Shown one piece after another: positions 16,806 through 30,000 of a DNA stretch of 64,000 nucleotides. Source of the stretch: Tropicimonas_B omnivorans (GTDB lineage: Bacteria; Pseudomonadota; Alphaproteobacteria; Rhodobacterales; Rhodobacteraceae). The notes beneath the pieces are model-generated. The model saw only the letters and a program-made list of their open reading frames with translations. It was not told where the DNA came from and ran no database searches. Every line of letters starts with the position of its first letter. Positions within the stretch are counted from its first letter, which is position 1. A program made the position numbers and the translations under genes. Location of the stretch: the NCBI RefSeq assembly GCF_031846565.1, contig NZ_JAVRHL010000004.1:124001-188000 (forward strand), given 5' to 3'.

Positions 16806-16857
16806 ACGACACGACACGGCAAACCAAGATCTGAACGTTTCCAGGGAGGAGACTGAA

Positions 16858-17859
16858 ATGAAGACCATGACCATCATACTGGCGGGAATGGCCGCGAGCC
16901 TGGGCTTCGGCACGCTTGCCGCGCAGGCCGAGACCCTGCGCCTCGGAGATTTCCAGTCCACCAGCCACATCGTCTCGATGGAGGGGACGACGCGCTGGAT
17001 GGATGCGGTGGAGGAGGCCACCGACGGCGAGATCACCTTTGAACATTTCCCCTCCGAGCAGGCCGCGAAGGCGAAGGCCCAGCTCGATGCGGTGAACAGC
17101 GGCATCCTCGACGCAGCGCTTCTGGGCACACCCTACCATGCGGATTCGCTTCCTCTGAACTCGGTGATCGCGCTGCCGGGCTTCTACGGCAGTGCCGTCG
17201 AGGGGACCGAGGCGCTTCAGGAAATGCTGGCCGAGGGCCCGCTGCGCGAGGAGATCCTCGAGACCGACGTCACCCCGATCTTCGGCTTCGTCCTGCCGCC
17301 GTACCAGGTGCTGGCCAAGGAGCGTCTTGGCGCCGGCGACGACTGGGATGGCAAGGACGTCCGGACCTCCGGCTCCACCCAGGCCATGACAGCCCGTGCG
17401 CTGGGCGGTGTCGGCATCTCGATCCCCGGGCCGGAAGTCTACCCCGCCATCGAACGCGGACGCCTTGACGCGGTGCTGTTTCCGCTCGCCTCGGTGCCCG
17501 GCTACAAGCTGAACGAGGTCGTAAGTCACATCTCGACCAACGGGTCCTTCGGCGGCTACAGCTTCGTCATGGTCGTGCGCAGCGACCTGTTCGACAGCCT
17601 GTCCGCCGAAACGCAAGGCCAGCTGGTCAGCACTGGCAAAGACGTCGCCATGCATGTCGCCCAGGCCCAGGACGACTCGGTGTCCGGCCTGATCGATGAA
17701 TGGGCGTCCCAGGGGATCGAGACCTACGAATTCACCGGGGACGAGCTGTCCGCCATCACCACCGACCTCGAGGCGGTGAACGCGGACTGGTCCGAGCGGC
17801 TGGGCGACGACCGGGCGTCGGAGGTCCTCGAGATCTACGGCAACCTGACGGCCGACTGA
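16858..17859 (+). CDS. TRAP transporter solute-binding protein (DctP type)
   Basis: A 333-residue periplasmic binding protein. A signal peptide (MKTMTIILAGMAAS to AQAE) leads to the mature LRLGDFQSTSHIVSMEGT. The family's conserved carboxylate-clamp region is visible around DVRTSGSTQAMTARALGG. A GGGAGGAG site lies upstream of the ATG. It captures an organic acid for the adjoining DctQ/DctM permease. A perfect hairpin directly after the gene probably raises its expression over dctM. Confidence 0.87.
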   Translation: MKTMTIILAGMAASLGFGTLAAQAETLRLGDFQSTSHIVSMEGTTRWMDAVEEATDGEITFEHFPSEQAAKAKAQLDAVNSGILDAALLGTPYHADSLPLNSVIALPGFYGSAVEGTEALQEMLAEGPLREEILETDVTPIFGFVLPPYQVLAKERLGAGDDWDGKDVRTSGSTQAMTARALGGVGISIPGPEVYPAIERGRLDAVLFPLASVPGYKLNEVVSHISTNGSFGGYSFVMVVRSDLFDSLSAETQGQLVSTGKDVAMHVAQAQDDSVSGLIDEWASQGIETYEFTGDELSAITTDLEAVNADWSERLGDDRASEVLEIYGNLTAD

Positions 17860-17885
17860 CCGTCTTATCCGTCCGTCACCTAGAC

Positions 17886-17912
17886 GACAGCCGCCCACTG
17901 CCGGCGGCTGTC
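17886..17912 (+). terminator. Intercistronic hairpin between dctP and dctM
   Basis: GACAGCCGCC (17886-17895) and GGCGGCTGTC (17903-17912) make a perfect 10-bp stem with a 7-nt loop, 26 bp after the binding-protein stop. No T-tract follows. Such stems after binding-protein genes commonly protect the upstream mRNA or attenuate readthrough. Confidence 0.55.
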
Positions 17913-17941
17913 CCTCGCTCACACCGGCGCCCGGAATTCAC

Positions 17942-19231
17942 ATGCTGACCTTCATCGTCATACTCGGACTGCTTGCGGCCCTGATGGTGTTCCGGGTGCC
18001 CATCGCCTTCGCAATGGGGATCTCGGGTACCCTCGGCCTTGCGTTTCAGCTCGGGCCGCGTCCCGCGCTGGCGGTGCTTCAACGTACCTTCTTCGATACC
18101 TCGGCCTCCTTCATCCTGGTCGCGATCCCGCTTTTCATCCTGATGGCGGAGCTTCTGACGGCGGGCGACGTGACGCGCCGCGCGATCATCGCCTGCCAGG
18201 CCTGGATCGGGCACGTGAAAGGCGGGCTGGCGATGGCGACGGTCGCGGCCTCGGTGATCCTCGCCGCCCTCGTCGGCAGTTCGACCGCCTCGACGGCCGC
18301 GATGTCCGCCTCGGCCTATCCCGAGATGCGCGCGCACCGCTATTCCGACCGGCTTGCGGCGGCGGTGGTCAGCGTCGGCGGCACGCTCGCCGTCGTCGTG
18401 CCGCCCTCCATCGTGCTCGTGGTCTACGGCGTTCTGACGGAAACCTCGATCGGGCGGCTGTTCATCGGGGGTATCCTTCCCGGTTTCCTGACTGCCATCG
18501 GGCTTGCCGTCGTCATAAAGATCATCGCCCAGACGACGGATCAGGCCCCGAAGGGCGATCCCTTCGTCTTCAAGACAGCGGTCAAGCAAAGCCGCCACGT
18601 CATTCCCATGGTCGCGTTGTTGCTGGCCGTGATCGGAGCGATCTACGGAGGGCTGGTCTCGCCCTCGGAAGCTGCCGCGCTCGGGGTCATGGGGTCGCTG
18701 CTCATCGTCCTGGCGCAGCGCACGCTGAGCTTCGCGCAATTCAATCGGTCCGTCAGCAGTTCGATCAGGGCGACCGTCATGATCGTCGCCATCGTCGCCT
18801 GCTCGGCGATCTTCTCGAACTATCTGGCGTTCACCCGCATCACCCACGCCATGCTGGAATTCGTCGCGACGACCGAGATGCGGCGCGAGGTCATCATGGG
18901 GATCATCATCCTCGTGCTGCTCGTCATGGGCATGTTCATGGACCAGCTGGCGATCCTGTCGCTGGCCATGCCGCTTGCGTTCCCGACCGCCATGGCACTC
19001 GGCTACGATCCCGTGTGGTTCGGCATCGTCGTGACCAAGACGGTCGAGATCGGCCTTCTGACGCCGCCGCTGGGCCTCAACGCCTATGTCGCCGCGGCGC
19101 AGACGCGGGTGCCGCTGGGCACGATCTTCCGCGGCATACTGCCGTTCCTCGGGATGGAGATCGTCGTGCTTGTCCTGCTGCTGTCCTTTCCGCAAATCAC
19201 CCTGTTCCTGCCGGATCTCATGGCCCGATGA
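17942..19231 (+). CDS. TRAP transporter large permease (DctM type)
   Basis: A 429-residue integral membrane protein with a dozen or so hydrophobic segments, the transport subunit of the TRAP system. Family motifs include FRVPIAFAMGISG near the N-terminus, LVGSSTASTAAMSASAYPEM in the middle and KTVEIGLLTPPLGLNAYV near the C-terminus. It follows dctP after 82 bp, across the hairpin, and precedes the carboxylase genes by 34 bp. The cargo is expected to be the acid fed to the ligase or CoA-transferase. Confidence 0.88.
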   Translation: MLTFIVILGLLAALMVFRVPIAFAMGISGTLGLAFQLGPRPALAVLQRTFFDTSASFILVAIPLFILMAELLTAGDVTRRAIIACQAWIGHVKGGLAMATVAASVILAALVGSSTASTAAMSASAYPEMRAHRYSDRLAAAVVSVGGTLAVVVPPSIVLVVYGVLTETSIGRLFIGGILPGFLTAIGLAVVIKIIAQTTDQAPKGDPFVFKTAVKQSRHVIPMVALLLAVIGAIYGGLVSPSEAAALGVMGSLLIVLAQRTLSFAQFNRSVSSSIRATVMIVAIVACSAIFSNYLAFTRITHAMLEFVATTEMRREVIMGIIILVLLVMGMFMDQLAILSLAMPLAFPTAMALGYDPVWFGIVVTKTVEIGLLTPPLGLNAYVAAAQTRVPLGTIFRGILPFLGMEIVVLVLLLSFPQITLFLPDLMAR

Positions 19232-19265
19232 CCCGCCGCGCCGCACTACGAAAGAGCGTCCAGAG

Positions 19266-20873
<1,608 letters not shown>

Positions 20874-20875
20874 CC

Positions 20876-22863
<1,988 letters not shown>

Positions 22864-22867
<4 letters not shown>

Positions 22868-23736
22868 CCGATGTGCGCATCTTCGAGGTCGGCCCGCGGG
22901 ACGGTCTGCAGAACGAAAAGGGGCGTATCCCGACCAGGGACAAGATCGCGCTGATCGACCTGCTGTCGGCCGCGGGATTCCCGGCCATCGAGGCGACCAG
23001 TTTCGTCTCGCCTAAGTGGGTGCCGCAACTGGCCGATGCCGACGAGGTCATGAACGGCATCCACCGCGAGCCGGGCGTCAGCTATGCCGTGCTCACGCCG
23101 AACATGAAGGGGTTCGAGCGGGCCGTCGCGGCGGGGGCGAGCGAGGTCGCCGTCTTCGCCTCGGCCTCCGAGGCGTTTAGCCTGAAGAACATCAATTGTA
23201 CCATCGCCGAGAGCATCGCCCGCTTCGCACCGCTGATCGAGGCCGCGTCGGCGGCCGACTTGCCGGTCAGGGGCTACGTCTCCTGCGCGGTCGAGTGCCC
23301 CTATTCGGGTCCGGTCGATCCCGGCGCCGCCCGGGAGGTGGCCGTCGCGCTTCACGAGATGGGATGCTACGAGATTTCGCTGGCGGACACGATCGGGCGG
23401 GCCACCCCGGAGGCGACGCGGGCCATGCTGCAATCCGTGATCGCAAGCGTGCCCCCTGACCGCCTGGCGGGGCATTTCCACGATACGGGGGGGACGGCGC
23501 TGCGCAATGTTGCCGTGGCGCTGGAGCTTGGGCTGCGCAGCTTCGACAGCGCCGTCGGCGGCCTTGGCGGCTGCCCTTACGCACCGGGCGCAAAGGGCAA
23601 CCTGTCGACCGGCGCCCTTCTGGATGTGCTGGACGGCATGGGGGTCGCGACCGGGATCGACCGCGATCGGCTGGCACTGGCGGAAGAGCATGTCGCAGGC
23701 CTTGCCGCCGCGACCCGAGAGGAGGCCGAGAGATGA
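22864..23736 (+). CDS. Hydroxymethylglutaryl-CoA lyase
   Basis: A 290-residue TIM-barrel lyase that cleaves HMG-CoA to acetyl-CoA and acetoacetate. It has the N-terminal EVGPRDGLQNEKG with the metal/catalytic Arg-Asp, the VSPKWVPQLADADEV loop, HFHDTGGTALRN with metal-binding histidines and the catalytic-cysteine loop GLGGCPYAPGAKGN. Length is normal for bacterial enzymes. It is coupled by 4-bp overlaps to the carboxylase before it and the hydratase after it. This places the last carbon-cleaving step of the pathway in the same transcript. Confidence 0.92.
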
Positions 23737-24524
23737 GCTACGACACGATAAGGGTCGGGATCGACGAACGCGGCGTGGCACGTGTCGTGCTGAACCGCCC
23801 GGACAAGCACAACGCCATGAACGCGGCGATGATCGCCGAGCTGACCGAGGCTGCGACCCGCCTCGCGGCGGACGAAAGCGTCCGGGTCGTGATCCTGTCG
23901 GGGGAGGGGCCGAGCTTCTGCGCCGGTGGCGATCTTGGCTGGATGCGGGACCAGGCCCGGAAGGATCGCGCGGGCAGGACCGACGAGGCGTTGACCCTTG
24001 CGCGGATGCTGGCGCTTTGGGACGGGCTGCCCAAGCCTGTGATCGGACAGGTCCACGGCGCGGCCTATGGCGGCGGGATCGGATTGGTGGCGGTCTGCGA
24101 TCTCGTCATCGCCGAAGAGGACACGCGCTTTGCCCTGACCGAGACGCGGCTGGGGCTCATCCCCGCGACGATCGGGCCTTTCGTCGTGCGCGGCATGGGC
24201 AACGCCTTCGCGCGGCAGGTCTTCTTTACGGCGCGTCCATTCGATGCGGACTTCCTTCTGCGCGCCGGCCTCGTCGCACGGGTCTGCGCGATGCAGGATC
24301 TCGAGACGACCGTCGAGGAGGAGCTGTCGGCCATCTTGAAATGCGCCCCCGGCGCTGTCGCGGACGCCAAGGCCCTGTGTGCCCGGCTTTCGGGGGTCGA
24401 GGGCGAAGATGCAATGCAGATGACGGCCGACGCGCTTGCCGAGCGATGGGAGACGGAAGAGGCGAGGGCCGGCATCGCGGCGTTCTTTGCCCGCGAAGCT
24501 CCCCCGTGGGCCCCGGCGCGCTAG
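23733..24524 (+). CDS. Enoyl-CoA hydratase-family protein, probably methylglutaconyl-CoA hydratase
   Basis: A 263-residue crotonase-fold enzyme. It shows RVVLNRPDKHNAMN, the first oxyanion loop FCAGGDLGWMRDQA and the second oxyanion/catalytic loop HGAAYGGGIGL with FALTETRLGLIPATI. The loop pattern and its position after the HMG-CoA lyase gene match LiuC-type hydratases, which turn 3-methylglutaconyl-CoA into HMG-CoA. It ends the operon; a TetR gene on the other strand ends 97 bp beyond. Another hydratase specificity cannot be excluded by sequence alone. Confidence 0.82.
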   Translation: MSYDTIRVGIDERGVARVVLNRPDKHNAMNAAMIAELTEAATRLAADESVRVVILSGEGPSFCAGGDLGWMRDQARKDRAGRTDEALTLARMLALWDGLPKPVIGQVHGAAYGGGIGLVAVCDLVIAEEDTRFALTETRLGLIPATIGPFVVRGMGNAFARQVFFTARPFDADFLLRAGLVARVCAMQDLETTVEEELSAILKCAPGAVADAKALCARLSGVEGEDAMQMTADALAERWETEEARAGIAAFFAREAPPWAPAR

Positions 24525-24621
24525 CGGGGCCTTGCCGCTCCTCTGACGCGGGCATCACGCCGTTCATCGGACCGGGCCGATCGTCGACCTCGGGCGCGGG
24601 GGCCCGCGGCGCCGTGGCGCG

Positions 24622-25275
24622 TCAAAGGTAACCGTCGACGAATATCTGCACGGCACGGGAGAGATGGTCCTCCGATGCCGCAGGCTCGCCGCTCTGGTTT
24701 GTCATGGCCAGATGAAGCGTAGGTATCAAGGTGAGGGACAGGAAGATCGACGCGTCGCGTTCCAGCTGCTCGGGTGTCATCGACGGGCTGACAAGGATGT
24801 GCGTCAGCCGATGGACGACGACGGCGATAATGCGGCGTGACTGTTCCCGGCGGATCTTCAGCAGCTCGGGGAGGTCCCGTGCCATGTCCATCGTCATCCG
24901 CTCCATTGCGATGATGTCCCGGTCCCGCGCAAAGGCTGTCAGCTCGGCCCCGAGCGCATGAAGCACCTCGAAGGGCGTGCCCTCGGGGACTTCGGTCGAC
25001 TCGAGCGCGGTGAGGGTCGCGTCTCCCAACTGCCGCACGACCGTCGAGAACAAATCGGCCTTGGACTCGAACCGCGTGTAGATCGTGCGCTTCGAGACCC
25101 CGGAACGGGCTGCAAGCTGGTCCATCGACGTGCGATCGTAGCCGTTCGCGACGAAAAGCGATCGGGCTTCCAGCAGCACCGCTTCGCCGATCCGCTCGGC
25201 CTCGTCCGCCGTCGGCCGCCCGGGGCGAACGTGCCTCTTGATGGACATGTCAGCAGATTTTGCTGGCCGCTTCAC
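24622..25275 (-). CDS. TetR-family repressor of the RND efflux pair
   Basis: A 217-residue TetR/AcrR-type regulator. The N-terminal helix-turn-helix is RTSMDQLAARSGVSKRTIY (about residues 47-65), followed by the helical ligand-binding domain. The start is taken as GTG at 25275, with GGGGTGG upstream; an ATG at 25248 is the alternative and gives 208 residues. It is divergent from the membrane-fusion and pump genes, separated by a 109-bp gap that contains an inverted repeat. Local repression of the efflux pair, relieved by a substrate of the pump, is the expected arrangement. Confidence 0.83.
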   Translation of the reverse strand: MKRPAKSADMSIKRHVRPGRPTADEAERIGEAVLLEARSLFVANGYDRTSMDQLAARSGVSKRTIYTRFESKADLFSTVVRQLGDATLTALESTEVPEGTPFEVLHALGAELTAFARDRDIIAMERMTMDMARDLPELLKIRREQSRRIIAVVVHRLTHILVSPSMTPEQLERDASIFLSLTLIPTLHLAMTNQSGEPAASEDHLSRAVQIFVDGYL

Positions 25276-25290
25276 GATCCACCCCGACTT

Positions 25291-25309
25291 AAACTTTACT
25301 GACCAGTTT
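25291..25309. promoter_or_regulatory. Candidate TetR operator
   Basis: AAACT (25291-25295) and AGTTT (25305-25309) form an inverted repeat with a 9-bp spacer, flanked by TTAA/TTAAAC. It lies 15 bp upstream of the TetR start and 75 bp before the efflux operon. The spacing fits a TetR dimer site controlling both directions; binding is inferred. Confidence 0.4.
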
Positions 25310-25384
25310 CATTAAACTACGTCTGCGTTTGCCCGTAGTCGATGACCCGGCTCAAAATGGCAATGCGCTAGCCGGAGGTGCCCC

Positions 25385-26461
25385 GTGCGTGACGTCGATC
25401 CAAGATCTGTTTTCCGCGGGCTCGCCCGTGCCTTCGCCCTTTCTGTCATGGCGTTCGTCGCCTCTCCCGCGGCCGCGCAGGAGAAGGTTCGTCCTGTCAA
25501 GATCGTCGAACTCGCGCCACGGCAGACAACGGAGCAGCGCACCTTCCCCGGACGCGTGCGCGCCTTGCAGACGGTGGATCTGGCGTTTCAGGTTTCCGGC
25601 CGGATCGTGAATTTCCCGGTGATCGAGGGCGGGACCGTAGCCGAGGGCGAGCTGGTGGCTACCCTCGACCGCACACGGTTCGAACGGTCGTTGCAGCAGG
25701 CCGAAGCGACGCTGGCCCAGGATGCGCAGGACCAGGAACGCCTGTCCCGGCTTTCGGGGAGCGCCGTGCCCCGGGTCGAGGTCGAGGCAGCCAATACCCA
25801 GGCCGAACTGTCCCGTCTTGCGGTCGAGGAGGCTCAGGCCGCCCTCGACGACGCTACGCTCGAGGCTCCGTTCGATGCGGTCGTGGCGCGCCGGCTGGTC
25901 GCGCCCTACACGACCATCCAGGCGGGAGAGCCCGTGGTGCGGCTGCATGACATGTCGGAGACGCTCATCGACATCAACGTGCCCGAGGTCCTCGTCGGGG
26001 AAGCGTCGGGCGGCGACATCTCCTTCAACGCTACGTTCCCGGGCAGGAACGAGACCTTTTCGCTCTCGATCTATGAATTCGAAGCCGAAAGCGCCGATAC
26101 GGGACAGACCTTCCGGCTGTCGCTGCGGATCGAGGGGGATGCCGCGGCGGGCATTCTGCCCGGCGCCTCGACGATGGTGCTGGTGAGCCGGGTGGCGCGG
26201 GACGAAGGGATGATCCTGCTGCCGCCCGAGGCGCTCGTCTACGCGCCCGACGGCAGCCCGCAGGTCATGGTGTTCACGCCCGGGTCCGGTGACGACGCTG
26301 CCGGCACGGTCGCCCGGACGCCGGTCGACATCCGCCTGCGCGACGATGCGCATGTCGAGCTTGTGGACGGGCCGCCGGCAGGGACCGAGATCGTCGCCGC
26401 CGGTGCGTCGCTGATCGAGGACGGCCAGGTCGTGCGTCGCTTTTCCGGCTTCGGGGAATAG
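25385..26461 (+). CDS. RND efflux periplasmic adaptor (membrane fusion protein)
   Basis: A 358-residue HlyD/AcrA-type adaptor linking an inner-membrane RND pump to an outer-membrane channel. It starts at GTG 25385, 8 bp after GGAGGTG. A signal sequence (about residues 12-33, ending SPAAAQ) is followed by the lipoyl half-motif TFPGRVRALQTVDLAFQVSG, a coiled-coil hairpin (about 90-140) and the second lipoyl half APFDAVVARR. The signal peptide lacks a lipobox cysteine, so the adaptor is probably soluble rather than lipidated. The pump gene follows after 3 bp. No outer-membrane channel gene is present here. Confidence 0.87.
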   Translation: MRDVDPRSVFRGLARAFALSVMAFVASPAAAQEKVRPVKIVELAPRQTTEQRTFPGRVRALQTVDLAFQVSGRIVNFPVIEGGTVAEGELVATLDRTRFERSLQQAEATLAQDAQDQERLSRLSGSAVPRVEVEAANTQAELSRLAVEEAQAALDDATLEAPFDAVVARRLVAPYTTIQAGEPVVRLHDMSETLIDINVPEVLVGEASGGDISFNATFPGRNETFSLSIYEFEAESADTGQTFRLSLRIEGDAAAGILPGASTMVLVSRVARDEGMILLPPEALVYAPDGSPQVMVFTPGSGDDAAGTVARTPVDIRLRDDAHVELVDGPPAGTEIVAAGASLIEDGQVVRRFSGFGE

Positions 26462-26464
26462 CCC

Positions 26465-29400
26465 ATGTTCTCCATCGCCCGCGCCTCGATCGACAGGTCG
26501 CTGATCACCTGGCTTCTCATGCTGGGCTGTCTTCTGGGCGGCCTGTGGGGGTTCGCAACGATCGGCCGGCTCGAAGACCCGGCCTTCTCGATCAAGACGG
26601 CAATCGTCGTCACGCAGTATCCCGGCGCCTCCGCCGAAGAGGTCGCGCGCGAGGTCTCCGAGCCGCTTGAATCGGCCATCCAGCAAATGGGCGAGCTCGG
26701 CGTGATCTCGTCGGTGAACACACGCGGGATGAGCCGGATCACCGTCGACGTCAAATCGACCTATGGCCCCGACGATCTGCCGATGATCTGGGAGACCTTG
26801 CGCAACCGGGTGAACGGGGCGCGCGGTGACCTTCCGGAAAACGCCAGCGCGCCCTACGTCAACGATGCCTTCGGCGACGTCTACGGATTGTTCTATGCCG
26901 TCACGGCGCCCGGCTATTCGGACGCCGAGATTCACGACATCGCGACGTATATCCGGCGCGAGCTGCTGGTGGTGGATGGCGTTGCGGACGTGGTTCTGGA
27001 CGGCCTCCCGCAAGAGGCGATCTATGTCGAGCCGCATCCCGCGATCATGGCCAATCTCGGCCTGCCGCCGGCGGCGGTCAGCGGGGCGATCGCGACGGCG
27101 GATTCGGTCGACCGGGCCGGGTCGATCACGCAAGGGGGCAAACGCATGGCCATTGCGCCGCCGGACGGGACGGGCACGGTCCAGAGCATCAGCAACCTGA
27201 CGATCGGGCTGGGCGGGCAGGTGGTGTCGATGCAGGATTTCGCGACGGTCAGCCGCGAGCGCGTCGCCGAACCCACAAAGCTGATCCGGCTCGGCGGGCA
27301 GGAGGCGTTCACGGTCGGCGTCTCGGCCTTGACGACGCTGAACGTGGTCGAGGTCGGCAAACGCGTCGATGACCGGCTGGACGCGATTTTCCGGACGCTG
27401 CCCTACGGCGTCGGTCTGGAGCCGATCTATCAGCAGCATGTCGTGGTAGAGGAGGCGTCGAACAACTTTCTCCTGAGCCTCGCGCTCTCCGTCGCGATCG
27501 TGGTGATCGTGCTGGGCCTTTTCATGGGCTGGCGGGCGGCGGTCGTTGTCGGCACCACGCTGTTGCTGACGGTTGTGGGGACGCTGTTCTTCATGGCGAC
27601 CTTCGGCATAAACATGCAGCGCATCAGCCTGGGTGCCCTGATCATCGCCATGGGGATGCTGGTCGACAACGCCATCGTCGTGGCGGACGGCATGCAGGTG
27701 GACATGGCGCGGGGCAAGCCGTCGCGCGATGCCGCGGAAGAGGTGGCCTCGAAGACGCAGATCCCGCTTCTCGGCGCCACCATCATCGGTATCCTCGCCT
27801 TCTCCGGCATAGGGCTCAGCCCGGATTCGACGGGAGAATTCCTGTTCTCGCTCTTCGCCGTGGTCGGCATTTCTCTGCTGCTGTCCTGGCTGCTGGCGGT
27901 GACGGTCACGCCACTTCTGGCGCATTACCTGTTCCGGCAGGGCGAAGCAGGTGCGCCGGATCCCGGCGTCGGAAAGGTCCTTGGGGCATACGGCGCCATG
28001 CTGCGCGCCGCGCTGCGGCTCCGCTGGCTGGTGGTGGCCGGCCTGGTGGCGTTGACGGTGGCGTGCATAATCGGCTTCGGCAACGTCAGGCAGCAGTTCT
28101 TTCCCAACAGCAACACGCCGATCTTCTTCGTCCACTACAAGCTCCCGCAGGGCAGCGACCTCGCGACCACGGCGGCCGACCTGGCCATCGTCGAGGATTG
28201 GCTGGAGGGTCGCCCCGAGGTGGTCGCCACCACGACGTTCGTTGGCGGCGGCGCGTCGCGCTTCATGCTGACCTACCAGTCGGAAGATCCCGCGCCCTCG
28301 TATGGACAGCTGATCATCCGCGCCCGCTCGCTGGAGGACATCGTGCCGCTGCGCAAAGCGCTCGATGCCTTCGGGATGGAGGCGCTGCCGGGGGGCGAGT
28401 TCAGGACCGAGCAGCTGGTCTTCGGCCCGGGCGGGGGGACGCCGATCCAGGCGCGCTTTTCGGGCCCCGATCCCGTCGTCCTGCGCGAGTTGGCCGAAGA
28501 GGCGAAGGCCCTGATGGAGGCGCACGGCCCCGACCTGCGCAACATCCGCACCAACTGGTTCGAACAGGAGATGGTGATGCGTCCGCTCTACGCGTCCGAG
28601 CGCGCGCAGGCGGCCGGGATCACGCGCGAAGATGTGTCGGACGTGCTCATGATGGCGAGCGAGGGGCTTGCGGCGGGCGTCTATCAGGAAGGGTCGCGGC
28701 AGATCCCGCTCATCCTGCGCAGTCCCGACTTCGGGCTCGACCGCAGCGAACGTCTGCTGGACGAGCTCGTCTATTCGGAACCGGCCAATGCCTATGTTCC
28801 CATCTCGCAGGTGGTCGACGGCTTCGCGCCCGAGATCCACAACTCCGTGGTGGAGCGGCGCAACCGCATGCTGACATTGACGGTGCAGGCCGGTGTCGCG
28901 ACCGGGGCGAACGCGTCGAACGTGCTGACGCAGATCCAGCCGCATCTGGAAGCCATGCAGCTTCCCTCCGGCTATCATTTCGAATGGGGCGGGGAGTACG
29001 AAAGCCAAAAGGATGCACAGGGCAATCTGGGCAAGGTCCTGCCGGTGTCGCTTCTGGCCATGGTCGTGACGTCGCTTCTGCTCTTCGGAAAGCTGCGACA
29101 GCCCTTGCTGATCTGGCTGCTCGTCCCGATGGCGATCAACGGCGTGGCCATCGCGCTTCTTTCCACGGGCATGCCGTTCTCCTTCACCGCCCTTCTGGGT
29201 CTGCTGAGCCTGTCGGGGATGCTGATCAAGAATGGCATCGTCCTGGTCGAGGAGATCGACATCGTGCGCGGCGAAGGCGTGCGCATGGCGGACGCCATCG
29301 TTCGCGCCTCGACCAGCCGTGTCCGCCCCGTCGTGCTGGCCGCGGCCACGACAATCCTGGGGATGATTCCGCTGCTGTGGGACGCGTTCTTCGCTTCGAT

Positions 29401-29539
29401 GGCGGTGACTATCATGGGTGGGCTCGGCTTCGCTTCGATCCTCACTCTCGTGGCCGCCCCGGTCTTCTACTACATGTTCTTCTACAAGGAACGGCGGGAA
29501 GAGGCGCGCCAGCAGAGCGGCAGCCCGGAAGGTGCATAG
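26465..29539 (+). CDS. RND efflux pump, inner-membrane subunit
   Basis: A 1024-residue RND permease with the expected two-fold repeat: an N-terminal helix, a large periplasmic loop, six helices, then the pattern again. The TM4 proton-relay region reads GMLVDNAIVVADG, so only one of the two aspartates of AcrB (DD) is kept. The partner lysine in TM10 is present (MLIKNGIVLVEE). Single-aspartate relays also occur in heavy-metal RND pumps. Length and overall pattern fit a hydrophobe or multidrug exporter. It is translationally close to the adaptor and probably TetR-regulated; substrates are unknown. Confidence 0.88.
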   Translation: MFSIARASIDRSLITWLLMLGCLLGGLWGFATIGRLEDPAFSIKTAIVVTQYPGASAEEVAREVSEPLESAIQQMGELGVISSVNTRGMSRITVDVKSTYGPDDLPMIWETLRNRVNGARGDLPENASAPYVNDAFGDVYGLFYAVTAPGYSDAEIHDIATYIRRELLVVDGVADVVLDGLPQEAIYVEPHPAIMANLGLPPAAVSGAIATADSVDRAGSITQGGKRMAIAPPDGTGTVQSISNLTIGLGGQVVSMQDFATVSRERVAEPTKLIRLGGQEAFTVGVSALTTLNVVEVGKRVDDRLDAIFRTLPYGVGLEPIYQQHVVVEEASNNFLLSLALSVAIVVIVLGLFMGWRAAVVVGTTLLLTVVGTLFFMATFGINMQRISLGALIIAMGMLVDNAIVVADGMQVDMARGKPSRDAAEEVASKTQIPLLGATIIGILAFSGIGLSPDSTGEFLFSLFAVVGISLLLSWLLAVTVTPLLAHYLFRQGEAGAPDPGVGKVLGAYGAMLRAALRLRWLVVAGLVALTVACIIGFGNVRQQFFPNSNTPIFFVHYKLPQGSDLATTAADLAIVEDWLEGRPEVVATTTFVGGGASRFMLTYQSEDPAPSYGQLIIRARSLEDIVPLRKALDAFGMEALPGGEFRTEQLVFGPGGGTPIQARFSGPDPVVLRELAEEAKALMEAHGPDLRNIRTNWFEQEMVMRPLYASERAQAAGITREDVSDVLMMASEGLAAGVYQEGSRQIPLILRSPDFGLDRSERLLDELVYSEPANAYVPISQVVDGFAPEIHNSVVERRNRMLTLTVQAGVATGANASNVLTQIQPHLEAMQLPSGYHFEWGGEYESQKDAQGNLGKVLPVSLLAMVVTSLLLFGKLRQPLLIWLLVPMAINGVAIALLSTGMPFSFTALLGLLSLSGMLIKNGIVLVEEIDIVRGEGVRMADAIVRASTSRVRPVVLAAATTILGMIPLLWDAFFASMAVTIMGGLGFASILTLVAAPVFYYMFFYKERREEARQQSGSPEGA

Positions 29540-30000
29540 CCGTGGCTTCGATACCGGTTTCGACCTGCGCGGCCTCGCAGGTCCGCAGGCCGCAGCAGAG
29601 AATTTTCCAGTCGTCCGAGTTCCGTCATGCCCGGGGGGACGGGATCAAGCCACCGCTGGCGGAATTTTCTATCGCCGGACAGACCTGCCACTGAAACTCC
29701 ATCCAGCCGTGAGTTCTGCAACGACACCGATAGGCCACCGGAAGTAATAGACCTCGTGCCGATATGGGCTTGGTAGGGCGACGGCATCATAGAGCGCGTG
29801 CTGTTCGGAACGCGCATGGACGGGGCAATCCGGCGGTGTGCAGGCATGAGCGGGGCGGATGTCTGAGAAGTCCGGCAGGGGGACAGATTTCCGGGGCATG
29901 AACGCCATATTGAGGGCCAATTCGGGCTGCATCCCTCTCCGGCGCCGGTGGCCTCTTCAGAGGCCGGCCGACGAGAAACCCTGCTGACGGATGACCTTCG
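29540..30000. other. Intergenic region with a possible mobile-element remnant
   Basis: A 461-bp gap with lower GC than its neighbours and no clear gene. GTTCTGCAACGACACCG at 29713-29729 matches, with one difference, the sequence at 382-398 beside the IS5 remnant, suggesting a shared element end. An 87-codon minus-strand frame (29669-29932) has no recognisable family and no good start signal. A GTCATGCCCGG segment near 29624 resembles short dispersed repeats seen in alphaproteobacteria, but only one copy was noticed. Confidence 0.35.

Noticed and set aside
25352..29008. Minus-strand frame of over 1200 codons opposite the RND genes
   Set aside because: Very long but with no recognisable family, rich in His, Asp and Arg, and directly antisense to an adaptor and pump with clear motifs.
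29669..29932. 87-codon minus-strand frame in the gap before the histidine kinase
   Set aside because: No family, codon use weak and the putative ribosome site is too close to the first ATG; kept only as a note in the gap entry.
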